From an uncultured Coriobacteriaceae bacterium (GTDB taxonomy: Bacteria > Actinomycetota > Coriobacteriia > Coriobacteriales > Coriobacteriaceae), in NCBI GenBank assembly GCA_944321435.1, contig CALULH010000007.1, positions 62,001-126,000 on the forward strand: a DNA stretch of 64,000 nt, given 5' to 3'. The position numbers and the translations under genes are program-made. Of this stretch, positions 1 to 7,906 are shown piece after piece (positions within the stretch are counted from its first letter, which is position 1; each line of letters starts with the position of its first letter). A model generated the notes under the pieces. It did no database searches, was not told the DNA's origin, and worked only from the letters and a program-made list of their open reading frames with translations.

Positions 1-625
1 TACCGTAATCACAAGGGAGTTGAAGTGTATCAAGTGAGAGACGCTTTAGGCCGCAGATACCTGCAGCAGCATCGCCACGCTCAACTTCTTCAGCAGAGGG
101 CTTTCCCTTGGATACGCAAAGAATGCCGTTATGACTTAGAAGCGGTGCAGCATACTCAACAAGGACGGGAAGGGAAGCAACAGCACGGGCAGTGATAAAG
201 GAGAATGCCTTAGGCCTGTTAGCGGCCAAGGTCTCAACACGATCCTGAACTGCCTCAAGGTTACTGAGTCCAAGCTGACTGATGAACGACTGGACCGCCT
301 TGACTTTCTTTCCTACCGAATCAAGAAGGAGACCTTCTCGCCCTGACATGATGCCCAACGGTATGCCAGGATATCCGGCGCCGGTTCCAAAATCCAAAAA
401 CGGCAGGGGAGACTGGTTCATGTATTTAATAAGCAACAGCGAATCAAGAATATGGAGGACCACCGCATCGTCCTGTGAAACGATCCTCGTGAGATTAAAC
501 TGCTTGTTTACCTCTTCAACAAGCTCGAGGTGTCGCACAAGCAGTTGAGCTTGAGAATCAGTCACCTCGATTTCATACAACGCAGCAAGCTCTTGAACTC
601 GAGAGGCAGTCTTATCTTGTTCCAT
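1..625 (-). CDS. rsmG: 16S rRNA (guanine527-N7)-methyltransferase RsmG, 3' end cut by window edge
   Basis: Methylates N7 of G527 in 16S rRNA using S-adenosylmethionine. The reading frame is open from an ATG at 625-623 to the window edge, giving 208 visible residues and no stop. The SAM-binding loop FLDFGTGAGYPGIPLGI is diagnostic of the family. RsmG is usually 210-240 residues, so only a short C-terminal piece should be missing. AAGGA sits just upstream of the ATG. It lies 303 bp downstream of jag in the same direction and is separated from it by a terminator, so it probably has its own promoter. Gene order matches the usual origin-left block. Confidence 0.93.
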   Translation of the reverse strand, partial: MEQDKTASRVQELAALYEIEVTDSQAQLLVRHLELVEEVNKQFNLTRIVSQDDAVVLHILDSLLLIKYMNQSPLPFLDFGTGAGYPGIPLGIMSGREGLLLDSVGKKVKAVQSFISQLGLSNLEAVQDRVETLAANRPKAFSFITARAVASLPVLVEYAAPLLSHNGILCVSKGKPSAEEVERGDAAAGICGLKRLSLDTLQLPCDYG

Positions 626-740
626 AGTATTCCTTATCACGAAGCCATCTCTATACGTACCGTGCCACATGCTACACAGGCGACTTGTAACACCCTCAGT
701 ATATATAAGCCTGCGGGAGGTTGTAGCTCACACAGCAAAC

Positions 741-777
741 TCTGACTCAGATCCACGTACCGTGGATCTGAGTCAGA
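741..777. repeat. 17-bp perfect inverted repeat upstream of rsmG
   Basis: Arms 741-757 and 761-777 are perfectly complementary with a 3-base spacer (TAC); the core arm reads CTGACTCAGATCCACG. No T-run follows on either strand, so it does not look like an intrinsic terminator. It lies about 115 bp upstream of the rsmG start and could be an operator or an RNA hairpin in the leader. Confidence 0.7.
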
Positions 778-880
778 AGCGGTAAAGTCAATCAAGCACA
801 GCAAACAAGTTACGAAACACCAATGCTGTATGCAGCACCATACCAACAGCAAGTCTTACACAGACCATGTCTTCCTCATG

Positions 881-901
881 AAAAAGGGGCCCGAAGGCCC
901 C
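881..901 (-). terminator. Intrinsic terminator after jag
   Basis: On the minus strand GGGGCC-TTCG-GGCCCC is followed directly by five T residues. It lies 28 bp past the jag stop and ends the yidC-jag transcript. Confidence 0.85.
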
Positions 902-928
902 GTACATAAATCATTTGACAATATGTGG

Positions 929-1528
929 TTACTCGGCGGCGAGCGGAACAATCACAACACGACGATCTGGATCTACGCCCTCAGAATGCGTCATAACACG
1001 ATCGTCATCGCGCAAGGCAAGGTGGACCAAACGACGCTCATAAGCGCTCATAGGCGGCAAGGAGACTGAGCTGCCTTGGCGTGCTGCACGATTAGCCGCA
1101 GAGTGCGCCATGCCCTTAACCTTGTCCTTGCGGCGCGACTTATAACCCTCGATATCCACTACCACAGGGAAACGGAAGCCAAGGCGACGGCTCACAATAA
1201 GAGAGACAAGCGTCTGCAAGGATTCCAGTGTACGTCCATGTCGGCCGATCAAGACTGCCAGATCAGCACCAGAAACATCGAGGATCAGCTCGCCATCATC
1301 GCCGTCGTACTCATCGATGGTGCAGGAATCAGCATCAAAGGAGGAGAGAATAGAGCGAACCACATCAATGGAGATGTCAGCGATGGTGTCCAACTCATCA
1401 TCAGTCAACGACTCACCCGATTTAAAATGCGCCGCCAGCTCGGGATACTGACCCGTATAACCCTCAAGCACATCCTCGGACGACTCGATTTCCTCCGCCT
1501 CCAGGGTCTCTACGATCTCTTCTGCCAT
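929..1528 (-). CDS. jag: Jag/KhpB-family RNA-binding protein (KH and R3H domains)
   Basis: 199-residue RNA-binding protein of the SpoIIIJ-associated (Jag/KhpB) family, which works with YidC neighbours and in some Gram-positives affects cell elongation. The N-terminal 60 residues are acidic. A KH domain follows (about 75-140) with the GxxG loop as GRHG. A C-terminal R3H domain carries the Arg-x3-His core in ERRLVHLAL. The long Jag_N domain of Bacillus is not evident. GGAG lies before the ATG. It follows yidC on the minus strand across a short gap containing two inverted repeats (1540-1557 and 1561-1595), which may modulate its expression. Confidence 0.92.
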   Translation of the reverse strand: MAEEIVETLEAEEIESSEDVLEGYTGQYPELAAHFKSGESLTDDELDTIADISIDVVRSILSSFDADSCTIDEYDGDDGELILDVSGADLAVLIGRHGRTLESLQTLVSLIVSRRLGFRFPVVVDIEGYKSRRKDKVKGMAHSAANRAARQGSSVSLPPMSAYERRLVHLALRDDDRVMTHSEGVDPDRRVVIVPLAAE

Positions 1529-1539
1529 AACAACTCCAA

Positions 1540-1557
1540 TTGTAAGGTACCTTACAA
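1540..1557. promoter_or_regulatory. Perfect 18-bp palindrome just upstream of jag
   Basis: TTGTAAGGTACCTTACAA is fully palindromic and ends 12 bp before the jag start codon. Its size and position suit a dimeric regulator site. No function is known to me. Confidence 0.5.
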
Positions 1558-1560
1558 ATA

Positions 1561-1595
1561 ACGCCGTTCCCCCTTTATCCTTGGGGGAACGGCGT
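1561..1595 (-). terminator. Hairpin between yidC and jag, possible attenuator
   Basis: Arms 1561-1573 and 1583-1595 (ACGCCGTTCCCCC and its complement) form a 13-bp stem. On the minus strand it is followed by TTATTTG rather than a clean T-run. It may be a partial terminator between yidC and jag. Confidence 0.5.
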
Positions 1596-1600
1596 CGGTA

Positions 1601-2359
1601 TTAACGCTTCTTATGAGGGCGGGCCTTCTTCTCACGACGCACCACATCAACCTCGATCGGCGCGTTTGCCAGGCGCTCCTCCTCCTGAGCCTTGTACTTC
1701 TCCATCACGCGCCTCGTGATGAAGAGCTGCTGCACCACACCCCACGCAGACGACGTATCGTAGTACAGCAGGACGCCGGCGGGCAGGCTCCATCCGACAA
1801 CCACCATGAAGATGGCCATGATAACCGCCATGCTCTTCATGCTCTGAGCCTGCGCGCCCGTCTGGCCGCGGGAGCTCAGAAGCTGCGGCACCAACGTCAG
1901 AACGCCGAAGAGCACCACGATCACCAGGTACGGAATAGCGGCAACCATGTCGGTTGCGAACATGCCACCGGGAGTGCCCGCAAGATCAGGAATGATCCCG
2001 AAGAACGAGCCGCCATCCGGGATACGATCGCGCAGCACCGAGAAGAGCGCAAAGAACACCGGCATCTGCAGGAACAGCGGCAAGCATCCGCCCAGCGGGT
2101 TGAACTTGTTCTCACTGTAGAACTTCTGCATCTCCTCGGCCTGACGCTGAGGGTCATCAGCGTAGCGCTCCTGGATCTGCTGGAGCTTGGGCTGCAGGAC
2201 CTGCATCTTGGCCGTCGACTTGGTCGACTTGATAGTGAGCGGGGTCAAGATCAGGCGAATGGCGACCGTCAGGATGATGATCGACAGGCCCCAGTCCTGC
2301 GCCACACTCTGAATGAGCTGCAGCACCCAGTAGATGATGTCAACGAGCCAATCCCACAT
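1601..2359 (-). CDS. yidC: Membrane protein insertase YidC/Oxa1 family
   Basis: Inserts membrane proteins alone or with SecYEG. The chosen ATG at 2359 begins MWDWLVDIIYWVLQ and has GGAGGAAA six bases upstream; an in-frame ATG at 2407 would overlap yidD and lacks such a site. The 252-residue product has the 60KD_IMP layout: N-terminal hydrophobic segment, TM helix with the conserved groove arginine (VAIRLILTPL), cytoplasmic coiled hairpin, then LPLFLQMPVFFALF and further TM helices, and a basic tail ending KKARPHKKR typical of ribosome-contacting Gram-positive forms. There is no lipobox. It lies downstream of yidD in the rpmH-rnpA-yidD-yidC-jag run. Confidence 0.95.
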   Translation of the reverse strand: MWDWLVDIIYWVLQLIQSVAQDWGLSIIILTVAIRLILTPLTIKSTKSTAKMQVLQPKLQQIQERYADDPQRQAEEMQKFYSENKFNPLGGCLPLFLQMPVFFALFSVLRDRIPDGGSFFGIIPDLAGTPGGMFATDMVAAIPYLVIVVLFGVLTLVPQLLSSRGQTGAQAQSMKSMAVIMAIFMVVVGWSLPAGVLLYYDTSSAWGVVQQLFITRRVMEKYKAQEEERLANAPIEVDVVRREKKARPHKKR

Positions 2360-2384
2360 TGGATTTCCTCCGAAGGCACCGCGG

Positions 2385-2597
2385 TCACGGTACCGGGTCG
2401 TAGCCACCCCTGTGAAGCGGGTGGCACCTGATGATGCGTTTCAACCCCAGCCAAAGGCCCTTCGCCGCGCCGTACCTGTCAATAGCTTCGAAGGTGTACT
2501 GAGAGCACGTGGGGATATAGATGCACGTGTCGGGCAGAAGCGGAGACACGTGGCGCTGGTAAGCGCGAATGCATGCGAGAAGCACCCGTTTAACCAC
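2385..2597 (-). CDS. yidD: Membrane protein insertion efficiency factor YidD
   Basis: Small amphipathic protein (70 residues with the GTG at 2597) assisting YidC-dependent insertion at the inner membrane. Family signatures are CSQYTFEAI and the C-terminal [12 protein letters not shown]. The GTG overlaps the last 8 bases of rnpA and is preceded by AGGCGG, suggesting translational coupling. A longer frame extends upstream inside rnpA but shows no homology. Another GTG four codons later is possible. The gap to yidC is 25 bp. Confidence 0.88.
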   Translation of the reverse strand: MVKRVLLACIRAYQRHVSPLLPDTCIYIPTCSQYTFEAIDRYGAAKGLWLGLKRIIRCHPLHRGGYDPVP

Positions 2598-2940
2598 GAC
2601 GCGCGCCGCCTGACGTTGCCAGGCCGGCGCGGCGGGTAAGCGAGCACAAAGCCGTATGCATCTCGTCTGGAGACGCGAAACGGGTCTTGGGCGTGGCGAA
2701 AAGGATGATGTCCTTACCGGCCAAGGGGAACGCACAGCCTTGCGCTGCCACGCGCAGAACGCGCTTGGAGCGGTTGCGCACCACGGCGCAGCCAAGGCGT
2801 TTAGCTGCAACGAAGGCGACCCGTCCCGAGTCGCCTTCGTTATCGGCATCGCACACAGTCATACGAATGAGTGGATGGTTATAGCGTCTCCCACAGGTAT
2901 ACACACGCTCGAAGTCCCGATGCGACTTGATGGTCTCCAT
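2590..2940 (-). CDS. rnpA: Ribonuclease P protein component
   Basis: Protein subunit of RNase P, which matures tRNA 5' ends with the catalytic RNA. The 116-residue product starts [19 protein letters not shown], the usual N-terminal pattern, and has the RNR-like helix as [15 protein letters not shown]. Length is normal for the family. It lies 23 bp downstream of rpmH, the near-universal arrangement, and overlaps yidD. Confidence 0.95.
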   Translation of the reverse strand: METIKSHRDFERVYTCGRRYNHPLIRMTVCDADNEGDSGRVAFVAAKRLGCAVVRNRSKRVLRVAAQGCAFPLAGKDIILFATPKTRFASPDEMHTALCSLTRRAGLATSGGARRG

Positions 2941-2963
2941 ATGAGATATTCGTGCAGCCCGTC

Positions 2964-3098
2964 TTAAACGGTCAGACGCTTGCGACCCTTGGCGCGACGA
3001 CGAGCGAGGACAGCACGGCCGCCCTTGGTGGCCATGCGGGCACGGAAGCCGTGGGTCTTGGCGCGCTTGCGCTTGTTAGGCTGATAGGTACGCTTCAT
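2964..3098 (-). CDS. rpmH: 50S ribosomal protein L34
   Basis: 44-residue highly basic protein. It starts [19 protein letters not shown] and ends GRKRLTV, the canonical L34 pattern. AGGAGG lies nine bases upstream of the ATG at 3098-3096. It is the first gene of the leftward block that diverges from the ATPase/dnaA block, so its promoter must lie in 3099-3414. Confidence 0.98.
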   Translation of the reverse strand: MKRTYQPNKRKRAKTHGFRARMATKGGRAVLARRRAKGRKRLTV

Positions 3099-3414
3099 GT
3101 TGTGTTTCCTCCTGATGCCTTGCTTGCAAGAGCCTATGCTTATAGCAGCTTAAGCCCCAAGATTGTAGGAATCAAGCTGAAGCATGTCAATCACGACGGG
3201 AAAAACGCACACTGCCCAGCTCATGCGATAGATGATACAATTTCTTTCACGATATTTCACGCACTTTTCAACAGGTCTTGTGGGAAATGTTGATAACTTT
3301 TCATGAAGTTGCTTCACTTTTCAACAGCTTTTGAAAAGATGTGGGAAGTTTCGGAAACAACGCGAAAAATTGCAGGTAAAACGTAGTATGCGGTGTTCAG
3401 AAACGAGTGAAAAC
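3099..3414. other. Candidate oriC: divergent gap between rpmH and the ATPase gene
   Basis: Gene-free gap where transcription diverges. Between 3265 and 3348 five DnaA-box-like 9-mers cluster: TTTTCAACA (3265-3273), TGTGGGAAA (3280-3288), TGTTGATAA (3289-3297, reverse of TTATCAACA, one base from TTATCCACA), TTTTCAACA (3318-3326) and TGTGGGAAG (3340-3348). The 13-mer CACTTTTCAACAG occurs twice (3262-3274 and 3315-3327). The flanking sequence is AT-richer than the surrounding genes. Origin function is inferred from location and boxes; the dnaA-dnaN gap is a second candidate. Confidence 0.55.
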
Positions 3415-4707
3415 ATGGCTGACGACTTCTATCCCTTTGTCGACTCAGGCGATGCGGTTACAAGCAATCATCACATTACCAGCGCGCAGCGAACGCCGTT
3501 TGCCCAGGCAAACACCGCAGAGTCGGAGACGGTGGGCACCATGGGCGCACAAGGGAGCGCCGACAGCCACGCAGACGGCAACGCGGTGGAAAGCACCATG
3601 GCAAACGCACCGCAAGCTGAACTCGTGCAGTACCCGGCACGCATCGCCGTCTACGACGATATGCTTTCCACACCGCGCGTCATCGTAATCGAGCCCAAGG
3701 ACATCCGATCCTATCTCGAGGAGATCACCAACACCGTGAACGCCTGCGTAAAGGAGCAAGGCGGCAAGATCCCCTTCATGGTGATCCGCGAGATCGTGGA
3801 GAACTTCATCCACGCATACTTTATAGAGCCCACGGTCTCGGTGCTGGACGGGGGGAACACCCTGCGCTTTGCCGACCAGGGACCGGGCATCGCAAACAAA
3901 AGGCTCGCGCTTGAGGCGGGCATGACCTCCGCCGACGAGCACATGAAGCGCTACATCCGCGGCGTGGGATCGGGTTTCCCCACGGTGCAGCAATACCTTG
4001 AGATGGCGGGCGGACGCCTCACCATAGAGGACAACATGAACAAGGGAACCGTGGTAACCGTCACCCTGGAGGCGGAGCGCGCGGCCGCGGCTGGCGCCAT
4101 GGGCGCGGCAACCCCGGAGGCAACGGGGTTTGGAACGGGATTCGAAACAGGAGGAGCGGGTGCTCCCGGTCAACCGGCAACGCCTCCCATCCCCAGCGGC
4201 AACCCCTATGCGGCGTACCCGCAGCAGCCAGGCGGCCAGGCGGCCGCAGCGGGGCAACCGTATCCCTTCGGCTACCCGGCGTACCCCGGAGCTTACCCGC
4301 CAGCCGGATATCCCACCCAGGCAGGGGGCTACCCGGGATACGGCGGCGGATCCCCAAACCCCTGGGTAAACCAGCAAGGTTATGGTTTTCCTCAGAGTTT
4401 TCCACAATCCTCTGCAATGTTTTCCACAAGCCCGCAACCTGCGGTTTCTCCCTACGACGGGAGCGCGGCGGGAACAGGCGGCGAGATGCCCTACGTGAGC
4501 GAACGAGGCCATCTAGCTCTGGGTTTCATGGCTCAGAACGGATCCTGCGGCCCCACCGACCTGGCGCGCTCCTTCGGGTCATCCAACCCCACGTGGTCGC
4601 GCGAGCTTGCTACACTGGCAGAAACGGGATTGGTTATCAAGCGCGGGCAGAAGTACCTGCTCACCAAGCTGGGGGAGACGCTCGTATCCACCGGCGGGGC
4701 AAGCTGA
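3415..4707 (+). CDS. GHKL-type ATPase with Gly/Pro/Tyr linker and C-terminal winged-helix-like region
   Basis: Unnamed 430-residue protein between rpmH and dnaA. Residues 1-70 are polar and disordered. Residues 72-220 form a HATPase_c (GHKL) fold: N-box EIVENFIHA, G1 loop FADQGPGI, G2 loop RGVGSGF, and a closing strand GTVVTVTLE. There is no histidine phosphoacceptor domain, so it resembles anti-sigma or SpoIIAB-type ATPases more than a full kinase. Residues about 240-350 are a Gly/Pro/Tyr/Gln-rich linker. The last 65 residues (HLALGFMAQ to TKLGETLV) look like a winged helix of MarR type. The start is taken at MADDFYPF; longer in-frame starts at 3331 and 3388 are less likely. Two DnaA boxes lie within the linker coding sequence. 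Its role is unknown; location suggests replication or cell-cycle control. Confidence 0.8.
   Translation: MADDFYPFVDSGDAVTSNHHITSAQRTPFAQANTAESETVGTMGAQGSADSHADGNAVESTMANAPQAELVQYPARIAVYDDMLSTPRVIVIEPKDIRSYLEEITNTVNACVKEQGGKIPFMVIREIVENFIHAYFIEPTVSVLDGGNTLRFADQGPGIANKRLALEAGMTSADEHMKRYIRGVGSGFPTVQQYLEMAGGRLTIEDNMNKGTVVTVTLEAERAAAAGAMGAATPEATGFGTGFETGGAGAPGQPATPPIPSGNPYAAYPQQPGGQAAAAGQPYPFGYPAYPGAYPPAGYPTQAGGYPGYGGGSPNPWVNQQGYGFPQSFPQSSAMFSTSPQPAVSPYDGSAAGTGGEMPYVSERGHLALGFMAQNGSCGPTDLARSFGSSNPTWSRELATLAETGLVIKRGQKYLLTKLGETLVSTGGAS
4398..4428 (+). promoter_or_regulatory. Two intragenic DnaA boxes (TTTTCCACA)
   Basis: TTTTCCACA occurs at 4398-4406 and 4420-4428, same orientation, 22 bp apart (two helical turns). 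The 9-mer differs from the DnaA consensus TTATCCACA at one base and matches sites in the dnaA-dnaN and dnaB upstream gaps. The sites lie in the low-complexity linker of the ATPase gene, about 340 bp upstream of dnaA, and could be part of the origin or dnaA autoregulation. Confidence 0.5.
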
Positions 4708-4762
4708 CCGCAAGCCGCACCCATCCCGTAAAACCGTACCTGAAACGCACTGAGGAACCGCC

Positions 4763-6532
4763 ATGGACACCGAAGCCCAGATGCTTCTCGAAGACATACT
4801 CACCTTCTGCGAGCGCGACGGCCGCGAAGCCCGCCTCGTCAACATGCTGCGGCAATGCACCGCTCAAGCACTGTCAGACGAGGCGCTGACCCTTGAGGCG
4901 CCGTCGCGTTTCGCCGCCTCGTATCTGGCGCGGCAGCAGTCGGTGATCGAGCAGTACCTGGAGGAGATCACCTTCGCGCCGCTTTCGCTGACAGTAACGC
5001 TGCCGCAAGGCGAGGGCCCGGTGCCAGCACCAGCGGCAGGCAGGGACCGCACGGCTCAGGCCGGCACGGCACCCGCGCCAAGAAGCGCCGTGCCGACGGC
5101 TCCGGCAGGGCCGGTCGACAAGAACATCCCGCCAAGCGGCGGCCCAACGGCAGACAGCGGCTTCAACAGGACCTTCTCGCCCGTCGAAGCAGCGCACGCA
5201 CCCGCCGGGCACAGCCAGGCCCCCGCTTGGCAGAGCTCCCCCGGCGACACCGCGCCGGTCGACCACGGCGGCGTGCGCAACGCCCTCAGCCCCGCCGACT
5301 TTCAGCGCCTCATGGCGCAGATGAACGGTACGGGCGCAGAGCTCGACGCGCGCCAAGCCGCCGCGCCCGCCGGCACCGTCGCCGCACCTGCGGCGGAACC
5401 GGCGCCGGCGGGCCCCGCCGTCGGACTGAACTCAAAGTTCACGTTTGAGAGCTTCGTGCTCGGCGACGAGAACAAGCTCGCCTACCAGAGCGCCCTGCGG
5501 TTTGCGGTCTTTGCCGAGCAACCGGGCACCTCGGACGCACTGTTCATCTACGGCCACTCCGGCTTGGGTAAAACGCATCTGCTGATGGCCATCAAAAACG
5601 AGCTCGCCAAGGACAAGCCCCATCTGCGTGTGAAGTACGCCAACTCTCAGGCGTACATAGACGACTACATGCGCAGCCTGGCCGAGCTCAAGCAGGACGG
5701 CAACAAGATCATCCTGCAGGAGTACCACGCTGCCGACGTTCTCATCATCGATGACATCCAGAACATCATCGGCAAGCAGTCGACCATCGAGCAGTTCTTC
5801 CAGCTGGTGGACGAGTTCCTGCGCCTCAACAAGAAAATCGCCATCGCGTCGGACCGCGCGCCCAAGGAGCTCGCCATGGACGAGCGCCTGACAAGCCGGT
5901 TCAACTCGGGGATGCTGTGCTTGGTCTCCGAGCCCGGCTTCGAAACCAAGTACGCCATCCTGAAGCACTACTACGAGACCACCATCCTGGGGCAAAGCGC
6001 CGCGGACTACGCCAACGTGGACGCCGACCTGCTGCAATCCCTGCAGATAGAGCATGGCAAGCTCACCGACGAGCAGCTGCGCTACATGGCCGAGATATCC
6101 GGCAACAACATCCGCGAGCTCGAGAGCTTCTGCGAACGGTGCAGCCACGACGCGCGCGAGAAGGAGCTCTCGGGCGCCGAGCTCACCGGCGACGATATCC
6201 AGGAGATCGCCAACCAGTACTTCGACACCGCGCAGAAGGTCATCCGCGTGAACACCGTCCAAGCCGTGGTCGAGGAGTTCTACCAGGTAGCGCACAAGGA
6301 CCTCATCGGGCGCAAGCGCACCAGCAACATCGCATCGGCGCGCCATATGGCCATATACCTGACCTACGAGCTCTGCTCGCTCTCGCTCAACGCCATCGGA
6401 GCGGCCTTCGGCGGACGCGACCACGCCACCGTCATCAACAGCATCAAGGTGATCGAGAAGCGCATGGGCGAGGACACCCAGGTCTCCGACGACTGTCAAC
6501 GCCTGCGCACCAAGATTCAGCTTCGTTCTTAA
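4763..6532 (+). CDS. dnaA: Chromosomal replication initiator protein DnaA
   Basis: Initiator ATPase that binds DnaA boxes and melts the origin. Domain I is residues 1-80 and domain II is an unusually long Ala/Pro-rich linker (about 90-215), giving 589 residues against 440-510 in most bacteria. The AAA+ domain has Walker A GHSGLGKT near residue 264 and Walker B VLIIDDIQN. Domain IV has the DnaA signature GGRDHATVINSIKVIE near residue 550. GAGGAA precedes the ATG. It is 55 bp downstream of the ATPase gene and followed by a 266-bp gap with further DnaA boxes, which fits autoregulation. Confidence 0.97.
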   Translation: MDTEAQMLLEDILTFCERDGREARLVNMLRQCTAQALSDEALTLEAPSRFAASYLARQQSVIEQYLEEITFAPLSLTVTLPQGEGPVPAPAAGRDRTAQAGTAPAPRSAVPTAPAGPVDKNIPPSGGPTADSGFNRTFSPVEAAHAPAGHSQAPAWQSSPGDTAPVDHGGVRNALSPADFQRLMAQMNGTGAELDARQAAAPAGTVAAPAAEPAPAGPAVGLNSKFTFESFVLGDENKLAYQSALRFAVFAEQPGTSDALFIYGHSGLGKTHLLMAIKNELAKDKPHLRVKYANSQAYIDDYMRSLAELKQDGNKIILQEYHAADVLIIDDIQNIIGKQSTIEQFFQLVDEFLRLNKKIAIASDRAPKELAMDERLTSRFNSGMLCLVSEPGFETKYAILKHYYETTILGQSAADYANVDADLLQSLQIEHGKLTDEQLRYMAEISGNNIRELESFCERCSHDAREKELSGAELTGDDIQEIANQYFDTAQKVIRVNTVQAVVEEFYQVAHKDLIGRKRTSNIASARHMAIYLTYELCSLSLNAIGAAFGGRDHATVINSIKVIEKRMGEDTQVSDDCQRLRTKIQLRS

Positions 6533-6798
6533 CAGCCCCGCAGCTGTTGTGGAAAACCTGCTGAAAGGTTGGTGGAAAGGAGCGGGTAACTGCGGGTGCG
6601 CGGTGGAGAAAAAACCGCGGGCCCGGCGGCGGTGGAGTTCTCGCCGGCTTTTCCACTAAGTTGCAAACGCCATATCATCGCGTTAAGCTGGCAAAGGTTC
6701 ACGCTTCCACCGTCTGCACGTGCTTATTATTATTGTTAGGGTTAGATATATAAGACCAATATAAATAAGACCGCCCGTTCCGGTCAGAAAGGCCCGCC
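6533..6798 (+). other. dnaA-dnaN gap with DnaA boxes and AT-rich trinucleotide tract
   Basis: DnaA-box-like sites: TGTGGAAAA (6548-6556), the weaker GGTGGAAAG (6571-6579) and TTTTCCACT (6649-6657). At 6723-6745 the minus strand reads as spaced TAA triplets (TAA-CCC-TAA-CAA-TAA-TAA-TAA), resembling a DnaA-trio element, followed by an AT-rich stretch (6746-6770) unlike the GC-rich surroundings. In many actinobacteria oriC lies in this gap. The tract may also contain the dnaN promoter. Confidence 0.5.
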
Positions 6799-7902
6799 AT
6801 GAGATTCACCGTAAGCCAATCTTCGCTTTCCGAAGCGCTCGCTATCGTCATGAAGGGCATTGCCGGAACGTCCACGCTCCCCATCCTGTCAGGCGTCCTC
6901 ATCAAAGCCGCCGACGGGGTGCTGGAGTTCCAAACCTCCAACCTCACCATCTCTATCCGCCACCGCGTGGCCGCGCATGTGGAGGAGGAGGGCTCTCTTG
7001 TGCTGCCGTGCAAGATGCTCTCCAACATCACCAAGACCTTGCCCGACGCGCCGGTGGTCTTCCAGGCTGAGGAGCGCCAGGTCTCGCTCACTTGCGAGCA
7101 CAGCGCCTTCCGCCTGAACACGCTGTCGGCCGAGGACTTTCCCGAGTTCCCCGCTTTTGCGCTCGAGCGCAGCGTGGAGCTTCCCAGCGACGTTCTGACC
7201 GATATGGTGAACCGTGTGTACCGCGTGACCTCGACCGACAAGAACCGCCCGGTGCTCACGGGCGTGTACATGACGGTCGAGAACAACACCATCCGCTTGG
7301 TGGCCACCGACTCCTATCGTCTGGCCGTGTGCGATACGCAGGTGGAGACCTCGAGCCTGGAGGGCAGCTTCGAGCTGAACGTTCCGGCCAGCGCCTTCTA
7401 CGACGCCCTGTCCATCATGGGCGGCGCAGGGCAGATCCTGGTTGGCTCCACCGACACCCAGGTTGTCTTCGAGGCGGGGAACACCACGTACGTGGCGCGT
7501 CGCATCGAGGGCACGTACCCCAATTACAAGCAGCTCATCCCCGCGTCCTGCTCCACCACGGTGAAGCTCGATGTGGACACCTTCAACGCCGCGCTCAAGC
7601 GCGTGGCGGTTATCGCCCAGAACAACTCGGCCGTGCGCTTTGAGATCGACGCCGACGCGGGCGTCATGAGCCTCTCGGCTATTTCGAGCGATCAGGACGC
7701 CGCGCAGGAGACGTTCGCCGTGGAGGCCGAGGGCGCCTCGGGCACCATCGCCTTCAACTACCACTACATCTTCGGGTGCCTGAACGCCGTGGGGCACCAG
7801 CAGGAACTTACGCTGGAGCTTCAGAGTTACCAGCAGGCTGGCGTCTTCAAGAGCTACGGCAAGATTAACTACCTGTACCTCGTGATGCCCGTGCGCGTGT
7901 AA
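6799..7902 (+). CDS. dnaN: DNA polymerase III subunit beta (sliding clamp)
   Basis: Ring-shaped processivity clamp that tethers polymerase III to DNA. The 367-residue product starts MRFTVSQSSLSEALAIV and ends in the typical clamp C-terminus YLVMPVRV. Length and three-domain layout are standard. AAAGG lies 8 bases before the ATG. recF starts 4 bp after its stop, so the two are probably co-translated. Confidence 0.97.
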   Translation: MRFTVSQSSLSEALAIVMKGIAGTSTLPILSGVLIKAADGVLEFQTSNLTISIRHRVAAHVEEEGSLVLPCKMLSNITKTLPDAPVVFQAEERQVSLTCEHSAFRLNTLSAEDFPEFPAFALERSVELPSDVLTDMVNRVYRVTSTDKNRPVLTGVYMTVENNTIRLVATDSYRLAVCDTQVETSSLEGSFELNVPASAFYDALSIMGGAGQILVGSTDTQVVFEAGNTTYVARRIEGTYPNYKQLIPASCSTTVKLDVDTFNAALKRVAVIAQNNSAVRFEIDADAGVMSLSAISSDQDAAQETFAVEAEGASGTIAFNYHYIFGCLNAVGHQQELTLELQSYQQAGVFKSYGKINYLYLVMPVRV

Positions 7903-7906
7903 GGCC

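Larger units (their letters stand above)
626..928 (-). promoter_or_regulatory. rsmG upstream region
   Basis: Gap between jag and rsmG with no credible gene. It holds the jag terminator (881-901), a 17-bp inverted repeat (741-777) and, on the minus strand near 698-703, a TATACT that could be a -10 box for rsmG. I see no convincing -35 box. Confidence 0.4.

Noticed and set aside
2385..2849. Long form of YidD (154 residues)
   Set aside because: The first 84 residues are the out-of-frame reading of rnpA; family members are 70-90 residues and match only from 2597.
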